From: an uncultured Bacteroidales bacterium
GTDB taxonomy: Bacteria > Bacteroidota > Bacteroidia > Bacteroidales > JAUNSR01
DNA length: 6,781 nucleotides
NCBI GenBank assembly: GCA_947074165.1
Contig: CAMTOT010000159.1
Location: forward strand, 1 to 6,781
Reading direction: 5' to 3'
Shown here: one piece after another, positions 1 through 6,658 of the stretch
How positions within the stretch are numbered: position 1 is the stretch's first letter
Layout: each line of letters begins with the position of its first letter
The notes under the pieces: model-generated
Told to the model about the DNA's origin: nothing
Database searches by the model: none
Seen by the model: only the letters and a program-made list of their open reading frames with translations
Position numbers and translations under genes: made by a program

Positions 1-30
1 CAAAAATATCCCAACTAAACCTATATGTGC

Positions 31-62
31 AACGCCTGTTGCCGATATCGGCAACGGGCGTT
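31..62. repeat. GC-rich 32-nt palindrome, possible terminator
   Basis: The core at 38-55 is a perfect 18-nt palindrome, GTTGCC-GATATC-GGCAAC. Beyond a single T/G position (37 and 56) the symmetry resumes as AACGCC (31-36) against GGCGTT (57-62). As RNA this is a stable hairpin with one G-U wobble, followed by a short mixed T/C tract (61-71). It could terminate a gene lying left of the window. The missing long U-run makes that uncertain, and as DNA the dyad could equally bind a dimeric protein. Confidence 0.6.
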
Positions 63-67
63 TCCCT

Positions 68-91
68 CTTTGGAATCAGCTGATTCCAAAG
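68..91. repeat. Perfect 24-nt palindrome
   Basis: The left arm CTTTGGAATCAG (68-79) is followed directly, with no spacer, by its exact reverse complement (80-91). The centre is CAGCTG. A gapless 12+12 dyad has no loop, so a binding site for a dimeric protein or a recombination or repeat-element site fits better than a terminator. It lies about 260 nt before the first operon gene, rather far for a simple repressor operator. Its GGAATCA word recurs in the next hairpin. Confidence 0.65.
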
Positions 92-93
92 TC

Positions 94-131
94 GGAATCA
101 GCCGTTGCACAAACGAGCAACCCGTGATTCC
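94..131. repeat. Composite nested inverted repeat
   Basis: Outer arms GGAATCA (94-100) and TGATTCC (125-131) enclose inner arms GTTGC (104-108) and GCAAC (117-121). Each side has a 3-nt unpaired spacer (GCC, CCG), and the loop is 8 nt (ACAAACGA). The outer arms match the arms of the 68-91 palindrome and the inner arms match those of the 31-62 palindrome, so this hairpin combines both neighbours. That suggests a modular repeat element rather than three unrelated hairpins. Confidence 0.6.
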
Positions 132-149
132 TATATACTATTGGTTGGG

Positions 150-200
150 AGATTAAAAGAATAGACTTTCTAACCATATCAATCTGTAACCTTTTAATCT
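150..200 (+). repeat. 10-bp inverted repeat in the operon leader
   Basis: AGATTAAAAG (150-159) is exactly complementary in reverse to CTTTTAATCT (191-200), with a 31-nt spacer. In RNA the stem could be lengthened outward by G-U pairs (146-149 with 201-204). The stem has only two G-C pairs, so it may be chance in an AT-rich region. It could also be a weak leader hairpin or spaced half-sites for a regulator. Function is not established. Confidence 0.35.
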
Positions 201-354
201 TTTGTGCGTCTAATATTAAGTAATTGTAATTTATTTTATTAATAATGTGATAATTTGTTTGAAATATCATGTGTAAATAAAAAAAGATTACTACATTTAT
301 CGTAAAACAATAAATAATTAATATTAAACGGATAACTCCTAACTGTAGTTTGAT

Positions 355-1026
355 ATGATACGTCTTGAAAATATAAATAAAACATACAATAACGGGTCGC
401 CGCTTCATGTTTTGAAAGGAATTGATCTTGAGATTAACAGCGGAGAACTTGTGTCAATAATGGGAGCGTCAGGTTCAGGCAAGTCTACTTTGCTAAATAT
501 TCTTGGTATACTTGACAATTATGACACAGGAGAATACTACCTTAATAATACTCTGGTAAAGAACCTCAACGAAACGAGATCTGCACAGCTCAGAAACTCA
601 CTTATAGGATTCGTATTTCAGTCATTTAATCTTATAAATTTTAAAAACGCTATGGAGAATGTTGCTCTACCTCTATATTATCAAAATATATCAAGGAAGC
701 AGCGTAACATAATGGCCACGGAATATCTTGATAAGGTTGGCTTAAAGGACTGGGCCAATCATTTACCGTCGGAGATGTCGGGAGGGCAGAAGCAGAGAGT
801 AGCGATAGCACGAGCTCTAATCTCTAAACCTAAGATAATACTTGCCGATGAGCCAACCGGAGCGTTAGACAGCTCAACAACTCAGGAGGTAATGAATATG
901 CTCAAAGAAGTAAATCAAGATGGGATGACAATGATCATAGTGACCCATGAGAGCGACATTGCCGAGCAGACAAACAAGATAATACATATCAAAGATGGTT
1001 TAATAGATAGTATAACACAGCGATAA
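355..1026 (+). CDS. ABC transporter ATP-binding protein, MacB/LolD-like
   Basis: A 223-residue stand-alone nucleotide-binding subunit that hydrolyses ATP on the cytoplasmic face to drive the two permeases encoded next. All motifs are intact: Walker A GASGSGKST (37-45), Q-loop Gln89, signature MSGGQ (141-145), Walker B IILADEP (161-167) with catalytic Glu166, D-loop GALD (169-172) and switch His198. The length is normal for the MacB/LolD/FtsE branch (type VII, mechanotransmission ABC systems), whose ATPases share the SGGQ-QRVAIARAL and LADEPTGALD style seen here. In classical MacB this domain is fused to the membrane part; here it is separate. The ATG at 355 gives the typical MIRLENINKTY start of the family; there is no Shine-Dalgarno sequence. 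First gene of the operon, 3 nt before the next. LolD is a possible alternative by sequence alone, but the adaptor and TolC genes downstream favour efflux. Confidence 0.95.
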   Translation: MIRLENINKTYNNGSPLHVLKGIDLEINSGELVSIMGASGSGKSTLLNILGILDNYDTGEYYLNNTLVKNLNETRSAQLRNSLIGFVFQSFNLINFKNAMENVALPLYYQNISRKQRNIMATEYLDKVGLKDWANHLPSEMSGGQKQRVAIARALISKPKIILADEPTGALDSSTTQEVMNMLKEVNQDGMTMIIVTHESDIAEQTNKIIHIKDGLIDSITQR

Positions 1027-1029
1027 GTT

Positions 1030-2289
1030 ATGATAGACATGTTTGAAGAGATATTCTCTTCCATTAAAAAAAATAAACTACGCACGTTTCTGACGGGATT
1101 TTCCGTAGGCTGGGGAATATTCATGCTGATAATACTACTTGGCGCAGGCAATGGTATAAGCAATGGTATGTCTTCAAATTTCAATTTTATGTCGACAAAC
1201 AGTATGAGTATATTTCCCGGATATACCTCGGAGGCATATGGCGGACTTCAGAAAAACCGCAGCATAAGGCTTAAGGATGAAGACTCAGAGTTTATATCTG
1301 ATATATTTCCATCGTCAGTCACAAAAATCTCTCCGGTCATAAATTTATGGGGGAGCAGAATTTCGACAAATAAAGACTATGTAGAAGAAGAGCTTCAAGG
1401 AATATATCCCGACTTTAAATATATCAAACAGCTCGAATTATTTGAGGGACTCGGCCGAATGGTAAACGAGCAGGATATAATCCAAAAAAGAAAAGTTTTG
1501 ATGATGCATCAAAAAACGGCTAAGAAGCTGTTTAAAGATATTTCTCAAATCGGTACTTATGTCAGAGTAAACGATATACCATTTCAAATAGTTGGTATAT
1601 ATGACAGTGAAACACATAATCAAAGTGAACCTATATATATCCCGTTCACTACAATGGAATCTATATTTAAACCTTCGGGTTATCTAAACAGCATTGTATT
1701 TGAGCTTGACGGAGTAAACTCAATAGAAGAAGCCGATGACTTCAAAAAACAATTAAAAAGTAATCTCGGAAGAAAGCACAAATTTTCAGAAACAGATAGC
1801 AATGCTCTATGGATATGGGATCGTTTAAGCGATTTTATGACTAATAGAGGGATTATGAACGGCATAGCCTTATTTATCTGGATAATCGGAATTGGCACAT
1901 TAATAGGAGGTGTAGTAGGTATATCAAATATTATGTTGATTACCGTTAAAGAAAGAACCAAAGAGTTTGGAATAAGAAAAGCTATCGGCGCGACACCTAT
2001 GTCAATAATCCGGCTTGTACTGACAGAATCTTTATTTATCACTATAACATTCGGATACATAGGTATGTTGTTTGGAGTAGGTCTTCTTGAGTTAATCGCT
2101 AAAGCGATGGGAGGAGCCGAACAAGGAGAGAAGGCTGAAGATTCAGTCACAGTATTTAAAGATCCGTCAGTCGATATCAATATAGTAATAGCCGCGACTA
2201 TAGTTCTGGTTATCGCCGGTATTATCGCCGGATATGTTCCTGCAAAACGCGCGGTAAAAATTAAACCAATAGAAGCATTGAGGGGGTAA
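1030..2289 (+). CDS. MacB-like ABC transporter permease A (FtsX domain)
   Basis: A 419-residue inner-membrane subunit with the four-helix MacB topology. One membrane helix (about 20-40, FLTGFSVGWGIFMLIILLG) is followed by a large periplasmic MacB_PCD domain (about 42-270) and three C-terminal helices (about 280-305, 326-352, 386-410) forming the FtsX domain. The cytoplasmic coupling segment ERTKEFGIRKAIGATP (308-323) and the C-terminal PAKRAVKIKPIEALRG are family hallmarks. It should pair with permease B as a heterodimer and transmit ATPase movement to the periplasm. It differs from B in the last extracytoplasmic loop, which has a charged stretch (around EQGEKAEDS). The start lies 3 nt after the ATPase stop, giving TAAGTTATG, so translation is probably coupled. 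The function class is firm; the substrate is unknown. Confidence 0.93.
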   Translation: MIDMFEEIFSSIKKNKLRTFLTGFSVGWGIFMLIILLGAGNGISNGMSSNFNFMSTNSMSIFPGYTSEAYGGLQKNRSIRLKDEDSEFISDIFPSSVTKISPVINLWGSRISTNKDYVEEELQGIYPDFKYIKQLELFEGLGRMVNEQDIIQKRKVLMMHQKTAKKLFKDISQIGTYVRVNDIPFQIVGIYDSETHNQSEPIYIPFTTMESIFKPSGYLNSIVFELDGVNSIEEADDFKKQLKSNLGRKHKFSETDSNALWIWDRLSDFMTNRGIMNGIALFIWIIGIGTLIGGVVGISNIMLITVKERTKEFGIRKAIGATPMSIIRLVLTESLFITITFGYIGMLFGVGLLELIAKAMGGAEQGEKAEDSVTVFKDPSVDINIVIAATIVLVIAGIIAGYVPAKRAVKIKPIEALRG

Positions 2290-2295
2290 TAAGTT

Positions 2296-3555
2296 ATGTT
2301 TGATTTAGATACATGGCAAGAGATATTATCAACAATTGCCAAAAATAAAATGCGAAGTCTGATGACTGCCTTTGGTGTATTCTGGGGGATATTCATGCTT
2401 GTCATAATGACAGGATCGGGCAACGGACTCGGCAACGGTATGTCTGAAGGCGTAATGGCCTTTTCATCAAATTCTCTATTCCTTTTTTCAGAAAAAACTT
2501 CTGTTCCATATAAAGGATTGCAGAAAGGCAGACGTTGGGATTTCGAGTTAAATGACATTGATGCTATTACAGACGCCGTCCCCGGTATAAAGTACATCTC
2601 CGGTATGCTGTGGGCAGGCCGTGCTACCAACAATATCGTTTATAAAGATAAATACGGTTCTTTTAGTGTACGCGGGTTTCATTCAGACTACATGAAAATT
2701 GATACCCAGTTTCTTTTATACGGCCGCATGATAAATCAGATCGATATTGATAATAAAAGAAAAGTATGCGTCATTGGAAAAAGAGTATACGACACTTTCT
2801 TTCCAAAAGGGGATGATCCGTGCGGAGAGTTGATAAAAGTAAACGGCATATATTATCGTATAATAGGCGTAAGTGATCCGGCAACGAAGAATATTAATAT
2901 CGGAGGGCGTTCGGAAGATATGATAGGGATACCTATCACTACTCTTCAGCAAACGCTGCAGATAGGTAAAGATATGCACGGACTTGCCATAACTATGGAT
3001 GACGATATAGAAATAACAAACGTAGAAAATGATATAAAAAGCATAATAAGGAAGAAGCATCAGATAGCTCCCGAAGATGAGCAAGCTCTTTTTGGATTTA
3101 ATGTATCAAAGATTTTCAATTCTTTTAAATCGCTTTTTATCGGTATAAATATTCTTATATGGGTAGTCGGGACCGGAACGCTGCTGGCGGGAGTAGTAGG
3201 CGTTTGCAATATAATGCTTGTCACCATTAAGGAGCGTACCAACGAGATTGGTCTGAGACGCGCATTGGGAGCTACGCCAAAACAGATAGTAATGCAGATT
3301 ATGAGTGAAACTCTTGTACTTACTATAGCGGCCGGATTTACCGGTTTATGCGGCGGCGTACTTTTACTTTCTCTTTTTGACACCATCTTGCCGGCCAACC
3401 CTTCTGATGATATGTTTTTCTCAAATCCTCAGATATCATTTATGACAGCCGTGTCAGCTACAATCGTTTTGATAGTAAGCGGGCTGTTTGCCGGGTTACT
3501 GCCGTCTGTAAGGGCATTACAGATTAAAGCTATAGACGCGCTGCGAGAGGAGTAA
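2296..3555 (+). CDS. MacB-like ABC transporter permease B (FtsX domain)
   Basis: Also 419 residues and clearly a paralogue of the preceding permease. By eye, the N-terminal membrane segment (17-50) has 21 of 34 residues identical to it, and the segment around the coupling helix 27 of 42. Same plan: one membrane helix (about 22-42), a MacB_PCD periplasmic domain, then three helices, with ERTNEIGLRRALGATP at 313-328 and a closing PSVRALQIKAIDALREE. The periplasmic domains have diverged much more than the membrane parts, as expected if the two subunits form an asymmetric heterodimer contacting substrate or adaptor differently. The gene begins 6 nt after permease A, at TAATAAGTTATG. The layout resembles the LolC/LolE pair, but the efflux genes downstream argue for a MacB role. 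Confidence 0.93.
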   Translation: MFDLDTWQEILSTIAKNKMRSLMTAFGVFWGIFMLVIMTGSGNGLGNGMSEGVMAFSSNSLFLFSEKTSVPYKGLQKGRRWDFELNDIDAITDAVPGIKYISGMLWAGRATNNIVYKDKYGSFSVRGFHSDYMKIDTQFLLYGRMINQIDIDNKRKVCVIGKRVYDTFFPKGDDPCGELIKVNGIYYRIIGVSDPATKNINIGGRSEDMIGIPITTLQQTLQIGKDMHGLAITMDDDIEITNVENDIKSIIRKKHQIAPEDEQALFGFNVSKIFNSFKSLFIGINILIWVVGTGTLLAGVVGVCNIMLVTIKERTNEIGLRRALGATPKQIVMQIMSETLVLTIAAGFTGLCGGVLLLSLFDTILPANPSDDMFFSNPQISFMTAVSATIVLIVSGLFAGLLPSVRALQIKAIDALREE

Positions 3556-3622
3556 AGTACCACATTAACTACTATCGGAAATAAGATTTAAATAATTAAG
3601 AAAACAATAATAAAAGAAAGAT

Positions 3623-4726
3623 ATGAAAAAGATTTTTAGAATTATTATGACGGGATCTTTAGTACTGGTTGTTATTTACACATTTGTTTTTCTTTATCAG
3701 AAGTCAAAACCTGTACCGGAGAAATTTGATATACTAAAACCGCAGGTTATGGATATTGAGAAGAAAACCGTAGCTACCGGTAAAGTCGAACCGCGCGATG
3801 AAGTATTGATTAAACCTCAGATATCAGGCATTATAACCGAAATATATAAAGAGGCAGGACAGATGATCAGAGTGGGAGACGCTATCGCGAAAGTAAAAGT
3901 AATCCCTGAAATGAATCAACTTTCAAATGCTCAGAGCAACGTGCGTCAGACACGCATCAATCTTGATCTCGCGCAATCTGAATTTGACCGTGTATGTAAT
4001 CTTTACAATGACAAAGTGGTGTCTAAAGAGGATTATGACAAAGCCTTTACATCGCTGAACACAGCAAAAGAGAGTTCGCAAAGCGCTGTAGATAATCTTG
4101 AAATTGTAACAGAAGGTATATCTAAACGCTCCGGCGAATTTAATAATACCGTAGTACGCTCTACAATATCAGGTATGATACTTGATGTGCCTGTAAAGGT
4201 TGGTAACTCAGTTATATTATCCAATACATTCAATGACGGTACGACTATAGCTTCTGTTGCAGATATGAATGATATGATATTTCGCGGCACTATAGATGAA
4301 ACCGAAGTCGGACAGCTTAAAGAAGGTATGGAACTTGAACTTAGCGTGGGTGCACTGCAGGATATGACAACAAAAGCAAGACTTGAATATATAGCTCCGA
4401 AGGGTACGGAATCAAACGGAGCCATAATGTTTGAGATTAAAGCAGCTATTGAGATACCAAAATCAATATTCCTGCGCGCAGGATATAGTGCTAATGCCGA
4501 GATTATACTTGACAAAAGAGGTACTGTATTATCTATACCGGAGAGTAGCTTATTTTTTTCAGGCGATTCTACCTATGTTTTCAAACTTACGGGCTCAGGA
4601 GAAGAGCAGACATTTGAGAAGTTGCCCGTTACGGTTGGTCTTTCCGACGGTATCAATATAGAAGTGTTGTCAGGAATAGAAGAGAGTGCCGAGCTGCGCG
4701 GTAATAAAATTATTACAAAAAAATAA
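3623..4726 (+). CDS. Periplasmic adaptor / membrane fusion protein (HlyD/MacA-like)
   Basis: A 367-residue adaptor that should link the inner-membrane permeases to the TolC channel. It has one N-terminal membrane anchor (about 7-26) and no lipobox cysteine, so it is anchored by this helix or an uncleaved signal. Next come the first lipoyl half (about 47-93, with KPQISGIITEIYKEAGQMIRVGD), an alpha-helical hairpin (about 97-165) that would contact the TolC tip, the second lipoyl half (about 176-200, STISGMILDVPVKVGNSVI), a beta-barrel domain (about 215-295) and a membrane-proximal domain to the C-terminus. Length and order fit the MacA/RND adaptor superfamily. A 67-nt AT-rich gap precedes it, the largest within the operon, ending in purine-rich AAAGAAAGAT before the ATG. 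I see no convincing internal promoter there. Confidence 0.92.
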   Translation: MKKIFRIIMTGSLVLVVIYTFVFLYQKSKPVPEKFDILKPQVMDIEKKTVATGKVEPRDEVLIKPQISGIITEIYKEAGQMIRVGDAIAKVKVIPEMNQLSNAQSNVRQTRINLDLAQSEFDRVCNLYNDKVVSKEDYDKAFTSLNTAKESSQSAVDNLEIVTEGISKRSGEFNNTVVRSTISGMILDVPVKVGNSVILSNTFNDGTTIASVADMNDMIFRGTIDETEVGQLKEGMELELSVGALQDMTTKARLEYIAPKGTESNGAIMFEIKAAIEIPKSIFLRAGYSANAEIILDKRGTVLSIPESSLFFSGDSTYVFKLTGSGEEQTFEKLPVTVGLSDGINIEVLSGIEESAELRGNKIITKK

Positions 4727-4739
4727 ATCCTTTTAGTAT

Positions 4740-6074
4740 ATGAAGCGATTTAAGATACTATCAATAGCACTATTGCTTAGCGCCGGATTGTCGGCACAGA
4801 AGCAGTGGACACTTGTAGAGTGTATAGAATATGCTATTGAAAATAATATAAATATCCAGGAGCGTAAATTAGAGATTGAGTCTAATAAAATACAGCTCAA
4901 TACAGCACGAATGAGCCGTTTGCCGGGAGTTGACGTAAGCGTGGGTGAGAATCTAAACTTCGGACGAAGCACCGGCATTGATAATATTACATCCGACTAT
5001 TCATCGTCGTCAACATCATTTCAGGCTTATGCATCTATGCCTTTGTTTACGGGCGGACGAATAAGTAATCAGATAAAGATGAAGAAGTTTGATATAAAAG
5101 CATCCGTTGCCGATCTAGAGAAGGCTCAGGAGGATATAGCAATAAATATTACCGGCTATTTTCTTCAGATGATATATTCAAAGGAACTCACCAATATATC
5201 ATTAGAGCAAGTCAAACTATCGCAAGAGCAGGTTAATGTGAGTCGCCTTCTTTTCGAGTCGGGCAAAGCCGCCGAATCTGAACTTTATGAATCGGAAGCT
5301 CAGCTTGCGCAGAATAATCTAAAGTATACTGAAAGTGTAAATAATCTTACAATGGCCAGACTTGAACTTGCTCAGCTTCTTAATCTTGAAGACTATGAGA
5401 GGTTTGATATAAAGTTTTCCTCGACTGAAGATTCTGCTTTAGATTTTGATAAGTTACCATCAGTTATGAGCGTCTATCAGAGTGCTCTCGATACACGTCC
5501 CGCTATAGCTGCTGCCAAATACCGCATTGCGAGTTCAGAGAAGAGCCTGCGCATAACCAAATCAGCCTATTATCCTACTATTAGTCTTGGCGGAGGTTAT
5601 AGCAACTCTTATTTCTATAACTATAACCTGCCCGACGGCATAGAGAATCTTTCTTTCAATGATCAGTTGAAAAACAACGGTTCACAGTCTATAGGGCTGA
5701 CGCTGTCTATTCCTATATTTAATCGTTTTGCCACACGTAATTCAGTGAGGGAATCGCGTCTGAGAGTTAGTGCTCAGAAGCTTCAGCTACAAAACGCGCG
5801 TCAGGATTTATTGAAAGAGATACAGCAGGCATATGCCAACGCTACAGCGTCAAGAGATAAATATATCTCAGCCAAAAAATCGGTAGATGCCTCTGAGATA
5901 GCATATAGTTATGAAGAGAAAAAATTTAATGCCGGTCGCTCCACATCTTTTGATCTTAACAGCGCAAGGCTGCGTTTAGAGCAATCAAAATCAGAAGAAT
6001 TACAATCATATTATCAATACTTGTTCCGTGTTAAGATACTTGAGTTTTATGACGGAAAGAGCTTATTGCAATGA
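4740..6074 (+). CDS. TolC-family outer membrane efflux protein
   Basis: A 444-residue outer-membrane channel subunit, expected to trimerise and form the exit duct. It begins with a signal peptide (MKRFKILSIALLLSAGLSA, likely cleaved after Ala19 by signal peptidase I), then WTLVECIEYAIENNINIQ, the usual TolC/OEP opening. The two internal OEP repeats are visible: the strand-to-helix element PLFTGGR (101-107) corresponds to PIFNRF (325-330), each followed by long helices rich in Ala, Gln, Glu and Lys. The C-terminal pattern with YEEKKFNAGRSTSFDLNSAR is typical of family members. Length is in the normal range and nothing is truncated. It starts 13 nt after the adaptor stop. No clear terminator follows in the 79-nt gap to the next gene. 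Confidence 0.94.
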   Translation: MKRFKILSIALLLSAGLSAQKQWTLVECIEYAIENNINIQERKLEIESNKIQLNTARMSRLPGVDVSVGENLNFGRSTGIDNITSDYSSSSTSFQAYASMPLFTGGRISNQIKMKKFDIKASVADLEKAQEDIAINITGYFLQMIYSKELTNISLEQVKLSQEQVNVSRLLFESGKAAESELYESEAQLAQNNLKYTESVNNLTMARLELAQLLNLEDYERFDIKFSSTEDSALDFDKLPSVMSVYQSALDTRPAIAAAKYRIASSEKSLRITKSAYYPTISLGGGYSNSYFYNYNLPDGIENLSFNDQLKNNGSQSIGLTLSIPIFNRFATRNSVRESRLRVSAQKLQLQNARQDLLKEIQQAYANATASRDKYISAKKSVDASEIAYSYEEKKFNAGRSTSFDLNSARLRLEQSKSEELQSYYQYLFRVKILEFYDGKSLLQ

Positions 6075-6105
6075 GTGGCATTATAAATAGTTGCAATTAA
6101 TAATA

Positions 6106-6134
6106 TATGGTGGTATAATTTATGTTTATCTTTG
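6106..6134 (+). promoter_or_regulatory. Bacteroidetes-type promoter for the META lipoprotein gene
   Basis: TATCTTTG at 6127-6134 is an exact match to the Bacteroidetes -7 consensus TAnnTTTG. The -33 element is weaker: TATG at 6106-6109 matches TTTG in three of four bases, with a 17-bp spacer, a little short of the usual 19-21. Transcription would start near 6140, leaving a leader of roughly 13 nt before the ATG at 6154. This suggests the lipoprotein gene can be transcribed separately from the efflux operon. Confidence 0.55.
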
Positions 6135-6153
6135 CATGTATTATTAAATAACT

Positions 6154-6594
6154 ATGAAACAAATGAACAAAATTCTGAATTACACATTGATTATGGGTGC
6201 TATGCTTATGTCGGCAGCTTGTGCTCCTACAAAAGCTTTACTATCAGATACCGAAGTAAGTACATGGCAGTTGAAAACTATGCCAGGTATGGAGACACCA
6301 GTATTTGATATACCAGACAGCTATACCGTAAGATTTAGTCCTAAAGACAGCCTTGTGAGCGGAGCCGCGTCATGCAACCGTTTCTTTGGCCGTTATGAGG
6401 CGAAAGATAATGGTGGTATACGTATCAATATCGGAGGATCAACAATGATGGCTTGTCCGGGTATGGAAAACGAACACTCTTATATCCTTATGCTAAATGA
6501 GGCAAATAAATATAAGATTGAAGATGGTCAGCTAATATTTTATACAGACGACAAGCAGACAGGCGTGTTTGTAAGTTATGAAGTAAAAGAGTAA
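6154..6594 (+). CDS. META-domain (HslJ-like) lipoprotein
   Basis: A 146-residue secreted protein. The N-terminus is a lipoprotein signal, with a hydrophobic stretch ending LMSAAC; Cys23 would be lipidated. Met1 is used; Met4 (6163) is an alternative start that would leave the signal intact. The rest is one META domain: STWQLKTM (36-43), the hallmark GAASCNRFFGRYE (70-82), STMMACPGME (96-105), and a C-terminal strand GQLIFYTDD. Cys74 and Cys101 lie in the two hallmark segments of the family and might form a disulphide. In Escherichia coli the related HslJ is a heat-shock-associated outer-membrane protein linked to novobiocin resistance; the biochemical role is unclear. No acidic lipoprotein export signal follows Cys23, so it probably faces the periplasm. 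Proximity to the efflux operon hints at a shared envelope-stress theme, but it seems to have its own promoter. Confidence 0.9.
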   Translation: MKQMNKILNYTLIMGAMLMSAACAPTKALLSDTEVSTWQLKTMPGMETPVFDIPDSYTVRFSPKDSLVSGAASCNRFFGRYEAKDNGGIRINIGGSTMMACPGMENEHSYILMLNEANKYKIEDGQLIFYTDDKQTGVFVSYEVKE

Positions 6595-6606
6595 AATAAA
6601 CATCAC

Positions 6607-6658
6607 ATAAGCAAAAAGGGAATTATCACTTATAAATGATAATTCCCTTTTTGCTTAC
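6607..6658. terminator. Bidirectional intrinsic terminator
   Basis: TAAGCAAAAAGGGAATTATC (6608-6627) is exactly complementary in reverse to 6638-6657, and one more A-T pair (6628/6637) makes a 21-bp stem with an 8-nt loop. The core GGGAATTATCA/TGATAATTCCC is flanked by A5 on the left and T5 on the right, so it can terminate transcription in either direction. It lies 12 nt after the lipoprotein stop codon and would also end a convergent gene arriving from the right. Confidence 0.88.

Larger units (their letters stand above)
29..131. repeat. Cluster of palindromes built from two alternating words
   Basis: About 100 bases contain two short words in both orientations. GCAAC lies at 29-33, 51-55 and 117-121, and its complement GTTGC at 38-42 and 104-108. 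GGAATCA lies at 72-78 and 94-100, and its complement TGATTCC at 81-87 and 125-131. They are arranged as three successive hairpins (31-62, 68-91, 94-131). The third nests the GTTGC/GCAAC pair inside the GGAATCA/TGATTCC pair. Alternative pairing is possible, for example 51-57 (GCAACGG) with 102-108 (CCGTTGC). It could be a REP/BIME-like intergenic repeat, a remnant of a small non-autonomous element, a multi-site operator, or a terminator region for an upstream gene. The repeats are seen directly; any role is inference. Confidence 0.75.
1..354. other. Upstream non-coding region of the efflux operon
   Basis: I see no convincing gene in this stretch. The first 28 bases show nothing recognisable and may be the tail of a preceding intergenic region cut by the contig end. 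Bases 29-131 are a dense set of inverted repeats, described separately. Bases 132-354 are strongly AT-rich and would be the promoter and leader of the operon starting at 355. I found no full pair of Bacteroidetes promoter boxes. The nearest is TTTGTTTG at 254-261, one base off TAnnTTTG, without a good TTTG 19-21 bp upstream. No purine-rich Shine-Dalgarno sequence precedes the ATG at 355, which is usual in Bacteroidota. A minus-strand open frame crosses this region but looks like a chance product of low GC content. Confidence 0.7.

Noticed and set aside
29..131. CRISPR array
   Set aside because: The repeated words are 5-7 bases, unevenly spaced and in both orientations; there are no uniform direct repeats and spacers, and no cas gene.
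345..352. TAGTTTG resembling the Bacteroidetes -7 box just before the ATPase ATG
   Set aside because: It is one base short of TAnnTTTG and so close to the ATG that transcription would begin at or after the start codon.
76..408. 110-residue minus-strand open frame across the leader and the start of the ATPase gene
   Set aside because: It overlaps the ATPase start, runs through the palindromes, and is rich in Ile, Tyr and Asn as expected from translating AT-rich non-coding DNA.
1574..1600. ATATACC / GGTATAT inverted repeat inside permease A
   Set aside because: Seven AT-rich base pairs inside a coding region are expected by chance; no sign of a regulatory role.
1680..2633. 317-residue minus-strand open frame opposite both permease genes
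   Set aside because: It spans two well-supported genes antisense and shows no family motif. It is a mirror of the coding frames opposite.
355..3555. LolCDE lipoprotein-release system as the identity of the ATPase and two permeases
   Set aside because: The one-ATPase, two-permease layout fits, but the adaptor and TolC genes follow in the same operon, which points to MacAB-TolC-type export.
4431..4661. 76-residue plus-strand frame inside the adaptor gene
   Set aside because: It lies wholly within the adaptor gene in another frame, and the adaptor frame has clear domain structure.
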